Positions 36,201 through 46,619 of a DNA stretch of 64,000 nt are shown one piece after another (the first letter of the stretch is position 1; every line of letters begins with the position of its first letter). The notes below the pieces were generated by a model. That model did no database searches. It was not told where the DNA came from and saw nothing but the letters and a program-made list of their open reading frames with translations. Location: contig CAJQUW010003161.1 in NCBI GenBank assembly GCA_907163375.1, positions 1-64,000 on the forward strand. The letters run 5' to 3'. Both the position numbers and the translations under genes were made by a program. This DNA is from Prostheceraeus crozeri. Taxonomy: Eukaryota > Platyhelminthes > Polycladida > Euryleptidae.

Positions 36201-39200
36201 GGTGTGGTAGAAAGACCTCGTCCTAATATGTGAAATCGAGGACGCACGCTCTTTCTTATGGTCCGAAGTGTCCGTCGCAGACTTGCAGCCTGTTGCGGTA
36301 TCAGTAATGACGCGCGCGTACCACGCACGCGCCACCCCGAACTCCCCATCATTTCCGAGTGTCTTTTGTATGCTATAATAACATTAATGACCAGACTTGT
36401 GGGCAGTGGCTTTAAATCATTGTTTGCCAATATCGATCTTATCTTACGCACTTTCGACTGCACCAGCAGCGTCAACCAATATGCGTATGCTCTCCCGAAT
36501 TCCCCATCATCTCACGAATGCATCACTACAGTCCGCTGTTGACAAATCCAGGCTGGCTGATGTCCGGCGAGTCAGGGATGGACAATGGGCATCATATCAG
36601 CATAGGCGTTAAATTTCTTGCGCAATGAAAACATCGGACATTGACATATTATTCGGTTTTCCTTTTCAATATTTGGTGTTGTAGTAAGAAACATGTAGAT
36701 TACGGAATTGTATACATTCCATACGATGATTTTTGAGAAGAGGCAGAGTCAATAAATCAGAAAAATGAATTGGCATTACTGTATTTTAATTAGAAGCATC
36801 GAAAAAATGACATAATATGGAAAAATCCATTTCACCCGATTTCGCCCGCCGGGCGGGTGAAATCGGGTTTTTTTCTGACCGGGTGGGTTTTGACCAACCC
36901 TGATGTTGATGAATCGCATGACGGCTTCGAAATCAATCACGGCGCCGAAGGAAGGATAAGGTGCGTGCAATCAAGATGGAGTCATACTATTGGATATGTG
37001 CATTGCAGCCAATCTTGCAATATCCAATACTTTCTACACGAAGTATGACAGCAAGTTGATTACATAGAAGTCTGGCTCGCATGAATCCCAGATTGACTTT
37101 TTCCTGCTGAAAAGTAACGACCTTCGCCTTGTCAGAAACATCCAAGTCATAAATAATTAAGAATGCGTGTCTGAACACAAGCTCCTGGTATGTGGCCTAT
37201 CACTCAAAGCAAGTTGGTCGCGTCCACGTAGACATCCTCCAAAGCGGAAGCTACGAAACACACGTGCTCAAGAAGAATTCAAGAAGAGTTAAGTCGTATC
37301 TAACAGTTTACCCCAGTCCCAAGAAATTGATTGACGAAGCTTGGGGAAGCCTAAAAAATGCCACTGACACTGTTTGCGGCTGGATGAGGGGCGGGGTAAG
37401 CAGGCCACGCGAAACATGGTGGTGGAATGCAGAAGTTGATGTTGCAGTTAAAGAAAAGCGTAAATTGTGAAAGAAATGGCGTAAGAGCAACGATGCAACT
37501 GACATAAACTTGTACGTTGAGGCCAAGAGAAAGCCAAATCAGTTATATACCATGCCAAGAAGACCTCCGAATCGGCAAAGACGGGAAATCTGGAAAAGAA
37601 AGATGGCAAGAACTGTATCTTCAAACTTGCCAAGAAAGTGAAAAGTGAATCCCAAGACGTCACCAATGTCAGCTACGTAAGAAACGAGGCTGGTAGACTT
37701 GCGTGTAGTGAAGAAGAGAGAGTCTTTGTCTTTAGAAGCCATTATGAGCGTCTACTCAATGTAGAATTCCCTTGGGATGCGGAAGAACTGGCTCCTATAT
37801 TCAGCCGACTATCATCGCTATGTTTTTTATTGTTATCATATGCGTTTTCACGATTGGGGGGGGGGGGAGCTTTTATTAGAAATACTGATATGTACAAGTG
37901 ATGAATACCACATGAGATGATAAAACATCCATAATTACGTAGTGTATAGTTCGGTAGATCGTCACGATTATTGCAGACCACCCAGGCGATTCGAATTTTA
38001 TAAAAACGAAAAAATTGAATCCATGACTTAGAAAAGCGAAAAAAGCGAACCAACACTTTCTATATCATCGTAAAATAGCCCCATAACAACACAATATGCT
38101 ATCAAACCATACATCACCACGCATAGCACGAACGTGTGTAGCTGCGAATATTGCATGTCGGTGCAAGTAGGCTATGATGTAGGGGAGACTGAGCTAGATG
38201 ACTGAAGAAGCATATAGGTAGCATGAAATTACCTGGTGCCATTTCCAGAACTCTCTCCTGTATCAGGCAGAAAAGTGTCGTGATGCCGGCTTCAGTCGTT
38301 CATGTCTCAAGCGAGGATAAAAATCACCTTTTTTGGGGATTGATATAGTAGCTTTCTAAGAAAGCTGCATGCGGACGAGTTGAAAAAGATAATTGTGTCT
38401 AAATTTATCCCAGAGCGAGGACTTCATGTAAGTAGCATTACAACACGAGACGTTAAAATTTATTCAGGGTAGGGGTTGGGGCGACCTGGCACACTTTTTG
38501 AAAAATACTTGCGTTAAATAACAGACATTTTTATGGGGCTCCCTGTCTTCCATTTAAGTGGCAGAACGATCAGTCATTAATGGAGACATGTTTAGTACTT
38601 TTGAATTCAATACAATAACTTTCATAACTAGTAGGTCACAAGGTCAACTGAAAAGAAATTGGAATTTTATGCATCTTTTTATAAGTTCCTTGTTTCCATC
38701 TTAAGATGGAAAGAAGACTTATGAATGATGCATCATGCGCAGGCTCTTGTTATCAGATTTTGTCGTCATGATAATTATCGGCAACGGTATATAAAGCCCA
38801 TTACGCAAAAATGCAAATCAATTAAAAAAATCAAATCCACCGCATCTGTCTGCTTTCATATGAGGTGTTGGCTAAATTGATCACATTTAGTATTTATACC
38901 TTCAATGCTATGTCCAGTCGAAACAACTGATTTGCTTTGATTCAGGTTACCTATTTTTTCCCACTCGTTCACCAGCTAAGCTAGTGACCGAATAGATATC
39001 TTTGACGTCATCATGATGGCTTTATAAAAGACGGAACTTCGGAAGAGCACAGTTCCTATACTTTTGTAAGTATTCAAAGATTGGTTGATAGACCTACAAG
39101 TCCTACATGCATCCAACTCACCCGGTCTGACTGCGACTATAAAGATCTTAAGCATGGATTCCTTTGACTATTTATGAATGGTTAAATATTGGTAATAATG

Positions 39201-42200
39201 ACACAGTGGTCACAATAACGATACTTTGCCTTTATTCATTAAGCAGTGGCAGCGTTTTTACGAAACATGCCAAGTCACCCAGTCTCCCCTACATTAAAAA
39301 CGTTTTTCCTCATCGCAGTTCTATTTCTTGATCTACAACAATAGGCAAATATAATTTTTCAGATCATAATTAGCTTTGATCGAAGCGAACTACCTTTGCA
39401 TTGATATGAATAAGTTTGCCTCCGTTTGCACAATTTCTTGCCGTTCACATGAAAATATCACGGCATTTCCTTTTTCAGAAATTTGTTTTGAAGGTCTCGA
39501 ATGAGTTCCACAATCCCTGGATAGAGAGCGTGAATCATGGGTTCATCAAACTGAAATCTGGAAGCGATTCGATTTTCTGTGAAATGAAAAACATGAAGGA
39601 AATATAAAATTCAGTGAGGGAATCTTTCAAAAAATCTGAAGTTCTGATGCAGCGGGAAGCATTTCCGAATCCATTCTTGTGATGAAAACCCTTCTGACTA
39701 CACAAGAATCCGAGACCATTTCTTTAAATTCTGGTATTGTTGGAGCAACAGCAACATGTTTCAAGAACAACCGAGTTTCATCGTACATTCTGACGAAGGC
39801 AGCTACAACTTCTATCATTCAAGAAATGCCATTGTAATCCTGATGTCAACTAGAAGAAATAACATGGAACTCACGTTCAAAGGATGGTGCGAGAGGGAGA
39901 TGCAGGTTGAAGATGACGTGGAGTCAAGTGGTGGAGGGGGAAATGAATGCAGTCGGACTGACGAAGGTGATGCCGAAGACAGGGCGAGATGGAGACTACT
40001 ATCATGTGGAGCCAACGGCCAACCACCACGCAAGCGAAGAAGACCGACCGCAAAATGGAATGATTGAGACGAGTTAGAAAACAACTCAAAGGAAAAAGGA
40101 AAAAGACAACTTTTTTAGTTATGTCCGAACCGCCGGAAGAGCTGGATGAAGAGAGCAATGTCCTAATTCAATAATTTCACTATTATCTTCTCATGAAGTT
40201 TTCGAAAGCTTTCCTCAAATACAAGGTTAACTTCGGGACCATCCATGCCTAGATGTAATTAAGTAATATAGGGGCCTAAAGTGAGAAATCGGAGGACAAA
40301 TTGAGATCACGCGACACATTTCTTGATAGGACGTTACCAGATCAGACAATGTAGAAAGATCGACAAAGTGACCTGTTTACACTTTCAACATGCATCAATA
40401 CGAAGTCTTACAACATGGCCGCAGGGTTAATGCACCCATGAGAATTATCTACTTTCCCCAAGGCGGAAAAATTAGTAGTATGGAAAATGGTGCTCGGGGA
40501 TCTTTTAAAGTTTTAAAAAATTATCTTAGAGATAAAAACTCCACGCAAAAAGAGATTATAAACATTGCAAAGCACTTGTGCCAGCTGGCATGGTAGACAT
40601 ATTTTAACACAAATTGGTAATCTGACGTGCACGTAGGCGCTATTATATAATCATATAGACAACCATATGTCCAGTTAATTTTGGCATTTGTAGAAATAGG
40701 AAAAACATGCAGAAACAGACCGAAGTTTCCTTTCAAATAATATGAGCACAAAGCGCATAACAAAGCGCTTTCGTTTAAATGAATAGTGTAGCATCCAGTA
40801 CAATTCTTGAACAAATACAGGTGAGGCAGCGCGCATACTCAATCGAAGACGATGTAGGCCTAATTATTAATCGTCTTCGTATCCTATTAGGCGCGGATAA
40901 CCCTACACATTGGGATACATATTTCAACAGGAACATTTTTTAACCTATGCACATGCTTTGTGTGAAAACATTTAATCTATATAAAATATCACACTGGTAT
41001 TAATAGCACATGCATATGAATCACAGACGTCACGAGTCAAAAATCCCTAACTCTATGGCAAGTGGGAAAACAGTGTAGTTTGTCTCATCTTCTTTCTGGG
41101 CTGGCTCTTGTCCACAGGATCTTCTGCTGGTCTTTTGTCGCCCTGGGCAACTTCAGAAGGCAGTTCCGATGCATCGACTGCTTGGGTGTGGGGAGGATCT
41201 TCAGAAACCCGACTTTGATCAGGCATACCACGAGACAGCCAAAGGTTTCTTCGGATCAAGGCAGTTCTCGTTGATCCCTGCAATTTTTCCAGTCTTTTTC
41301 TTCTCTCCAGGAGGAGTCTCCTGCGCTTGAATAGGCCAGCGGCAGGCCTGCGCTCAGACGTGCCTGTGACGCACGTAGCATCTTCCAAGAGTTGGCCATG
41401 TTTGGCAATAAATTTGTGTAGAATGGGCTTCTTCGAATATCCGTTCGATGAAAGCAAGAAAACCCATGTTTTTGTTTGGCCTTCAAGGAATACTTGATGG
41501 TCAACTGAGCCGATACATTGGCAACATCGAGCCGACTTCGGTCGTTCCTGATCAGCTGCCCCATTCGGTTAAACGCCCCCTCGACATCGGGTCCGTGGAA
41601 GCAGGTCATGCGCGCTTTATAACACTCCACAAATTTGGCGAATTCATTTCAGCTGTTACACGGTACCAGTAACTGTACAGCCTTACCTTCGGCCTCATTT
41701 CCATCACTTGATTATTGTCACTGTTGGTCGAAACGTAGGCGTGGATTTCCGGCAATGCAAGGACTGAATGATCTGCATTCAGACATGATGCCAGGTATTT
41801 CATGGAATCAAGGGCCGTTGAAGTGCCACGCTGGCTGGGAGATAAAGACGACAAAGCGGATATGAATGGGTTTTCTAGAGGGAGTTTTGTAAGAAGATGC
41901 CTAGTGGATCGAAGATAGGCGGATCGAACACTTTTCAAGAAGTCAGTAGATTTTCCCATGCATTTCTGCAAGTATTCTGTACAGGAAGTGCCAACGAACA
42001 TGGACTTCAACGGAAGAAGACCCTCTTCCCTCTGCAAAGCATCAAGCAATGCAGCTCTGTCTTGCTGACTCTGTTTCAATGCCTCTGGAGTCACAAAGAG
42101 CGAAAGAAGATTCGATTTCAAACGCCACATTGATGGATGCAGCTGATCTTCATGCTGGAAAAGTTTCAAATAGCTTCTAAAATATAGTAGGATGTCGTTG

Positions 42201-45200
42201 TGGAACTTGATTTGCAAGAGCAAGTTCATTCGGTCGAGAAACAACACCTTTGCAATGCTTTCTTTGCGCGCTAAATCCGCTGCAGTGTACCGCGTACTCC
42301 TGATCTTTTCCAAGAAAGCACCAACATTCTTTCTCTGCTTTTCATCCTGAATAGTTTTGAGGTCTTTGAAGAAAGTCGTTTTGCTAGTACAAAGTACAAA
42401 ATCTATGTATATTACAACATGTTGGCCTACTTTGAAAGATTGTAGGTAAACCTATTCGCTAAAATGATAAAAGTGCATCAAGAATAGCTAGCCGCACAAT
42501 GTACAAGCAACAAACTTACAAAATCCTCTAAAATAATTATCTCTTTTGCCCGAAAAATGACAAAAGAATTTTTAAAAAATGACTAGGGGTAAGGGGGTAG
42601 GGGTCTGATTTTTTTGATGGATTTGGACGATTTACGAGACCCAATCGATTTCGGCCTTTCAAGGCGGAATATCAAAAATTTCCGCCTGTAGGCGGAAAAT
42701 TCTCATAGGTGGGTTAATGTTAGAAAAAATAAGTGCCATAACTAGGCATCGGACTTTCATGTTTTCACATAAAACATATTTCTTCACATATTCTGGCATT
42801 TTCCACATACTCAGCATTTCTTAAAAAATTTCTATTATTAAAAAGTTTTGTCAATTAATTTTATTCAAGACACTATTCTCATTTGTCAAACAAATTAAGT
42901 TATTAACCGTTTACTATTCATACCTTCTTTAATTTCTCTCCCAGTTGATAATACTTTTCGTATTTGATAATGCGTCATCACTTCAGAGTGTCAAACTAAT
43001 TATCAAAGGTTATCCACATAACTCTTGAAATTGTCGCGTATGGGATCTACAGCAAGCATTCGGTCGTGCTTTGCGGCGTGTGAAAATTTAAGTGTAGACG
43101 AATCTTCTCAGTTTATTGTGCGTATTGCCTTCCGGTCATTGAGGAGCATATCCTTCGTTGCGGCAGGGAGAAAGTTGGCTTGACATTAACATAGCAATTT
43201 TGATGCAACATAGCAACCTACAGTAACTGAAGTATGACGAGTGAAACTCTCCGTTCCAAGTGCCTTAAATCTATCAACAGCGAAGACGATCTTCTTTTAA
43301 AGTTCCTCGATTCGAGAACTTTGTTTTGCAAGGCGTGTGAGACAAGCATCGAAGTACACCAGATGAGTCAAATAATACAGCATGTCGACTCAACGAAACA
43401 CAATAACAACGTAAAGCTTAAATCAAAGCGTAAGGCATCTCAATCGCAGTTGGATGATATTGTTACTTCACAGGAAAAGAAATCGAAATCATACGAGTTC
43501 AACAAAGAGTTGTGTGAAGTGATGTTGTCAGCAGATATTCCTTGGAATAAACTTGAATCGCCGAAATTTCGAGCATTTCTAGAAATAAAATGTGGTGTCA
43601 CTATTCCGGACGAGAGCACTCTGAGGAAAAACTATTTGAACGTTTGTTTTGATGATGTTATACTGAAGATCACGTCAGATCTGAAAGGCAAAATGCTGTG
43701 GGTGGGATCGGATGAAACTACAGATGCTCAAGGAAGATTTGTGCTCAATGTTTTGGTTGGAAAACTGATAGACAAATATTCTTTTCCCTATCTGGTAAAC
43801 GTGATATTCCTGGAGAAAACCAACGCCGAGCATGTATCGCGTGCCATTAATGAAACTCTCACGAAAGTTCTACCGGATACCAAACCCTCTGACGTCGTGT
43901 TGTTACTTTCGGATGCAGCCGCCTATATGCTAAAATCTGGGAATCAATTGAAAGTGTTCTTCCCCAACCTTCACCACGTCACCTGTCTGGTCCACGGCTT
44001 TCACCGGGTGTGTGAATGTGGTCGAGAAATGTTCCCTCGAGTAAATTTATTTATTTCTTCTGTAAAAAAGGGTTTCTTAAATCTCCGATGCGTGTAAAGG
44101 CCGGGAAAGACACCAATCCAGATACGGCTTTTCCTCCTGAACCGATCTTGACCCGATGGAGTATTAGGATACTAGCCCCACTTTAATTACGCCCAGAACT
44201 TCGACAAGGTGAAGACTGTCGTTGATGGATTCGACGTTGAGGAAGCGATGGCCATCCAGAAAGTACAAGAGGTGTTGGAAGTCAGACAGGTGCGCAATGA
44301 CGTCTCATTTATTTCTGCTCATTTTTCATTCTTTCCCGGTCTAATTCAAAAATTGGAGAGCCAAGGTCTAACCATTATAGAACAAATTCAGCTAGTGGCT
44401 GACGGTGTTACATCAGTGCCTGGAGATCGTGGCGCAATCCTGACCAAGAAACTTAACTCCGTGATGGAGCGAAATTCTGATTTTAAGACATTTGAAAAAA
44501 TAGTCTCTGTAATTCTAGGAGATTCCGGCGTTGACCTTACAATTACCAGGTCTCCCCAAAAGATCTCCAATCTGAAGTACGCCACACTCACAAGCGTCGA
44601 CGTTGAGCGATCGTTTTCGGTATACAGAAATGTCCTATCTGACAACCGGCGCCGCCTAACGGAAGACAGCCTCCAAGAAAATCATGGTGACTCATTGCTT
44701 TTATTCCGGTGATCAAAAGAACGAATGTGATTAAAATGTACAACATGTGCAATTGCATTCATGTATGGAAATTTTTTTGCAACCAACGGTGTAATTCGTA
44801 CCAGACGTAGATTGTGTGTTCCGAATAATCAAAATAACATGTGACCTGCGATGTTTGTTTTAAGAAATCAAAAAAGAAATATTTTGTTCTTTTTTCATCA
44901 CATAAAAAACATACTTCAAGGTTTTTTTAAACATATTTATCCGATCCCTAGCCATAACACACCACGCAACACTTTCCTTTCTGTTTCCCAAAAAACAAAG
45001 GCCATTCGAAGAAAAGAAAAAGGCGTACTTCCGAAAAAGCGAAGAGAATGTCTGGGTGGTCTGTAATTATTAATATAAAACAAAAATATACAGAAAACAA
45101 GTCAATTAAGTCGTTAACAACACTAAATACCAAAATTACGAAAATTTGAAAAATAACAACAAACAATTATTGCGAACCGCATATAAGAAAAGTTATAAAA

Positions 45201-46619
45201 TACTTTAAGAGTAGTAAATCAAACAATAGCCGATGTGTGCATTTATCGTACTTTCGCTAAAATTTCTTTCTGAAGCATCAACATTGCTTCCTTGAGTGCC
45301 ACTGGCTTTTCTCGTATCTAATGACTTCAGGAATAGCCAAACTCTCTTTGATGTTCCTAGAGTGCTTTGATAATCGTGTAGTCAATCTACAATTCCAGAT
45401 TTTTCCCGACCGCGGACACCCTGCTTGAGTTAGGAACGCATGACATCTTCAAGAATATTAGATTAAATTTTATAACTTGAAGAAAGGTTCACATGTTCAC
45501 TGTTCACGGGTGATTTGAGTTTCATTCACTGTGACGCATCAATGAGCATCAAAACATAAAAAAATGACAATGTTCAAACGCATCAGTCAAGGTCATTTGA
45601 GCAGTTTACCGCGGCTATCGAAATTGCTCTGTTAACTAATGGAATGTGCACATCCATTATCATCAGTGTGCATGGGATATCTTCGGTGGGCGACCTCGTG
45701 AACATTTCCTTAACGTCATCCAAGATGGTTGTCATCATGGACGGGCAAATTTCATGCGTTAGAGTCGATTATATCACCGATTAATTCATGCGTTTATATG
45801 GTCCAACAGCCTTCAATGATCCGTTGTCATTCAACTTTTTTGGAAGAATTTTTTGATAGATTCTGGACACATTTGAACCCTTGTTAGCTTAGCGTAACGG
45901 GCGCCATCGAGCAGATGAAAAGAATTACTAAAACCGAAAATATCGTACCTCTAAAGAGCCGCTTTGCTCTTGAGGATCGGAGTAGCTGCTTACCAAGTTG
46001 GCTAAATGCAAGAACAACTTTGATATGAATACTACTTGGCCTGTCTATAAACCACATGTCACAGGGCTGTATCTAGCTGGCACAATTAGTCACAAGAACT
46101 GCGCCCATGTAGGAGAGTCGTGCATTTCCTGTCTCGCACGCACAGGTATATCAGGTTGAAGTTCTGCACTCAACGAGGATACTATTTGAATGGATGTATA
46201 AATGAATAGAATATCTTTTTGTCTCAGCATGCTCGGTGAGCACATTACAACATCGATGAACTATTTCTAATGACTGAAGCATACATAGGTGCCCATATCA
46301 TAAGCTTCAAGTGACTGATGGTTCTTCAGGAAAATTCTATTTACAATTTTCCAGGAACTCCAGAAGATCACTGCATGCACATGTATTTGGCATGCGCATG
46401 ATTCCATTGGAATGAGGGAATCCAGTAAGTCCATTTTACTGTGTTTAAGACGGAAATTTAACAGATGCTAATATCTTGACCAGTAGCATCACTTCAAAGA
46501 CATGAAGAACATACCTCGAAATTTGCTGAATATTTGTCACCGTTTAGTCCAAATATTCCAGCCGTAGATATTCTTTTCTTTCCTAATAGACAATTAACCC
46601 AGCAATCCCATCCAGACAT
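27152..46619 (-). CDS. Profilin gene, three coding exons (join 46619-46515, 32632-32467, 27273-27152)
   Basis: Profilins bind actin monomers and poly-proline proteins in the cytoplasm and control actin assembly. The spliced frame gives 130 residues, within the family's 125-140. It opens MSGWDCWVNCLLGKKRIS, with two Trp where profilins have W and Y/W in the N-terminal poly-proline-binding helix, then AGIFGLNGDKYSANF (family AAI.G.DG..WA). Residues 36-90 include SFSLHGKKFIVLSVVNGVLV (F...G..Y......D..L.GKKG). The end, VVGLYIDGADPSISQEP then DEVEKLIELLKKSGC, is the closing strand and helix. All four splice borders are GT/AG, phases 0 and 1, at the same two places as vertebrate profilin introns. 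Introns are 13.9 kb and 5.2 kb and full of transposons. Promoter not identified. Confidence 0.9.
27350..29114. mobile_element. hAT-like non-autonomous element in profilin intron 2
   Basis: Left TTGGGTGTCTACAAA and the inverse of the right end, CAGGGTGTCTGCAAA, pair over roughly 30 bp including a TCTAAGACTC/CCTAAAACTC segment. The word TTTTAGGACTTT is repeated inside both ends. No clean target duplication is left. The 1.77-kb interior has no transposase. Family is inferred from the CAGGGTGTC start, as at 25432 and 45423. Confidence 0.5.
29115..30297. other. Profilin intron 2 sequence, no other feature
   Basis: AT-rich intronic sequence; no coding frame or pairable repeat seen. Confidence 0.4.
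30298..31700 (-). pseudogene. hAT transposase relic in profilin intron 2
   Basis: Minus-strand frames, broken several times, carry C-terminal hAT features. SPHENAEVDRVFSTLNNAVT with KQRNSLAPKTVKAL fits the dimerisation motif (P..NA.VERVFS...N.....RN.L...T..AL). Upstream, a segment near 31600 reads ILTHWLQILPVVERVLRLY, like the RW.S...A..R region. DKKPDEMV-like acidic and PLRYVHSGKTPSKMWKV segments lie between. Downstream is a charged coiled-coil tail (EEMATSENQKRLKLEKQLF onward) to 30298. The DDE core is not cleanly visible. Ends with a target duplication were not found, so limits are approximate. Confidence 0.7.
32467..32632 (-). CDS. Profilin coding exon 2
   Basis: The acceptor TTTTGCAG precedes CACGATGTC, and the donor is ACACAA-GTGAGT. 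The 166 nt encode HDVNDLKALISHVSSEQYP through KNIAAIGLSNT, the central sheet of profilin, entering in phase 0 and leaving in phase 1. The frame is intact with no stop. Confidence 0.9.
33500..34600 (+). pseudogene. RTE-type LINE, 5' region and endonuclease first half
   Basis: The stretch 33500-34200 has the structure of an RTE 5' leader, ending in GACAGGAAGGGCATCCGGTC, a phrase common to RTE-like elements. The frame at 34300-34600 reads FFWSRSDDGHGGFGILVKEK, then SVYAPQTGRP, VEKEVFCAKL and EFQIIGGDFNGYVD. These match the APE-type endonuclease (GVGI.V, R.M.LRI, YAPQ.G, II.GDFNGHVG). The catalytic N-terminal strand with its metal-binding residues is lost or scrambled. A hAT interrupts it right after GYVD and the frame resumes at 36911. 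It lies in profilin intron 1, opposite to the gene. Confidence 0.8.
34720..35614 (-). mobile_element. Pogo-like TA-flanked element nested in the hAT
   Basis: The terminal repeats begin CCGTATTTACTCTAATAG and are identical over 25 bp. TA flanks at 34718-34719 and 35615-35616. Tandem CCCGGGTTCTATT units with ATTCAGATTGCTCTGA spacers fill the right part (35430-35600) and a shorter stretch at the left. The minus strand keeps the tail of a transposase gene. It is the youngest layer of three: pogo-like in hAT in LINE. Confidence 0.85.
35179..35364 (-). pseudogene. Pogo/Tigger-like transposase, C-terminal exon fragment
   Basis: The minus-strand frame reads REISKGNKRILDGSEDD, then PIKCFEAGHPCHDALSRL, an acidic run (DLDIDEEHEEEDELMIMDED) and a stop at 35181-35179. 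DGSED..I.CF..G.PC..G is a motif I recall from the C-terminus of pogo/CENP-B-type transposases, followed by an acidic tail. The CENP-B helix-turn-helix and the DDE core are absent, so this is a leftover of internal deletion. Family call rests on that motif and on the TA flanks. Confidence 0.5.
36911..37810 (+). pseudogene. RTE-type LINE, endonuclease second half and linker
   Basis: This continues the LINE after the nested hAT. Frames in different registers read ESHDGFEINHGAEGR (Y..VHG.FG.G..NEEG), then degraded DNYDTF-like and SGSYETHVLKK segments. Later SVIYHAKKTSESAKTGNLEK, IFKLAKKVKSESQDVTNVSY and ERVFVFRSHYERLLNVEFP match the RTE linker (V..AK......L......IF..AK.....DV......W..YFE.LLN.E). 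The reverse transcriptase proper is missing; the copy ends near 37810 before a G-run. Multiple stops and frame changes are present. Confidence 0.75.
38177..39294. mobile_element. TIR element with GTAGGGGAGACTG ends, profilin intron 1
   Basis: The left end ATGTAGGGGAGACTGAG and the inverse of the right end, ATGTAGGGGAGACTGGG, match at 16 of 17 positions. A second, inner left match at 38466 (GTAGGGG, then TGGGGCGACCTGGCACAC) pairs for about 40 bp with the right end (TGGGTGACTTGGCATG), so the true left end could be either. No coding frame or firm target duplication is seen. Unknown superfamily. Confidence 0.45.
39756..40067 (+). other. Unrecognised open frame, basic C-terminus
   Basis: This is a 103-residue frame. 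Its second half is acidic and Gly/Ser-rich (EDDVESSGGGGNE, DEGDAEDRARW) and ends with a nuclear-localisation-like PPRKRRRPTAKWND. I recognise no family. It lies inside profilin intron 1 on the opposite strand and could be the tail of a lost transposon gene or chance. Confidence 0.2.
41053..42390 (-). pseudogene. hAT-like transposase, C-terminal half, in profilin intron 1
   Basis: Minus-strand frames starting near 42390 (TTFFKDLKTIQDEKQRKNV) continue for about 430 residues in three registers, so at least two frameshifts (near 41620 and 41330) break the gene. Key motifs: VTAEMNSPNLWSVIKRA, then CFHGPDVEGAFNRMGQLI and NDRSRLDVANVSAQLTIKY. These fit the hAT C-terminal dimerisation region (HG...VE..F...........R.......A...IKY.L) of a family widespread in fish and marine invertebrates. 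A basic tail ends RQTTLFSHLP. The N-terminal zinc finger and DDE residues are not found. It reads in the same direction as profilin but is not part of its transcript frame. Confidence 0.7.
42391..43233. other. Intronic spacer, no gene
   Basis: AT-rich profilin intron sequence. A small inverted word pair (TTTCCGCCT near 42680, AGGCGGAAA near 42692) is present. No left end of the CGGBP1-like hAT was found here. Confidence 0.4.
43234..44097 (+). pseudogene. CGGBP1-like hAT transposase, N-terminal two thirds
   Basis: This 287-residue frame has a BED/C2H2-like finger (C32, C35, H50, H56), then ELCEVMLSADIPWNKLESPK and FRAFLEIKC with IPDESTLRKNYL. That arrangement is shared with vertebrate CGGBP1, a domesticated hAT protein (NIPLEK..HPA.R.FL....GG.IP....LR..YL). 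Unlike CGGBP1 it continues into the RNase-H-like core: WVGSDETTD with D160, LLSDAAAYM with D227, and HVTCLVHGFHRVCE. The frame ends at 44097, the C-terminal part following after a disrupted stretch. Start at 43234 is supported by its position just upstream of the finger. Confidence 0.8.
44209..44712 (+). pseudogene. CGGBP1-like hAT transposase, C-terminal part
   Basis: This 167-residue frame begins in the insertion domain (VEEAMAIQKVQEVLEV) and ends with the hAT dimerisation motif: SVDVERSFSVYRNVLSDNRR followed by RLTEDSLQ. Together with 43234-44097 it makes a nearly full-length transposase split by a frame change and some loss at 44097-44209. The stop is at 44710-44712. Confidence 0.78.
44713..45423 (+). 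mobile_element. 3' region and right end of the CGGBP1-like hAT
   Basis: The stretch ends CCGCGGACACCCTG at 45423, the inverse of a CAGGGTGTCCGCGG hAT terminus. The flank CTTGAGTT (45424-45431) is not found upstream of the gene, so the left end is missing or decayed. The element lies in profilin intron 1, opposite in strand. Confidence 0.5.
45424..46514. other. Profilin intron 1, first kilobase
   Basis: Intronic sequence immediately downstream of exon 1. I see no gene or repeat end. Confidence 0.45.
46515..46619 (-). CDS. Profilin coding exon 1
   Basis: The exon runs from ATG at 46619 to the donor GAG-GTATGT and encodes 35 residues (MSGWDCWVNC to KYSANFE). The Trp-rich start is diagnostic of profilin. 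An acceptor-like CTACAG lies upstream near 46820 on the minus strand, so a 5' untranslated exon is possible. Confidence 0.88.

Larger units (their letters stand above)
34601..36902. mobile_element. hAT element inside the RTE endonuclease
   Basis: The ends are CAGGGTTGGTC and its exact inverse, with an exact 8-bp duplication ATGTTGAT (34593-34600, 36903-36910). Both ends continue into CCCACCCGG and repeated CGGGTTTTTT/CGGGTTTAAT words. No hAT transposase is seen in the 2.3 kb, so the copy is non-autonomous. It contains a further element at 34720-35614. When it is left out, the LINE frame reads on as GDFNGYVDESHDGF, which confirms the exact limits. Confidence 0.92.

Noticed and set aside
41053-44712. 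Host gene built from the long intronic frames
   Set aside because: Both sets carry hAT dimerisation motifs and frame breaks; they are transposase relics, not exons of profilin or another host gene.
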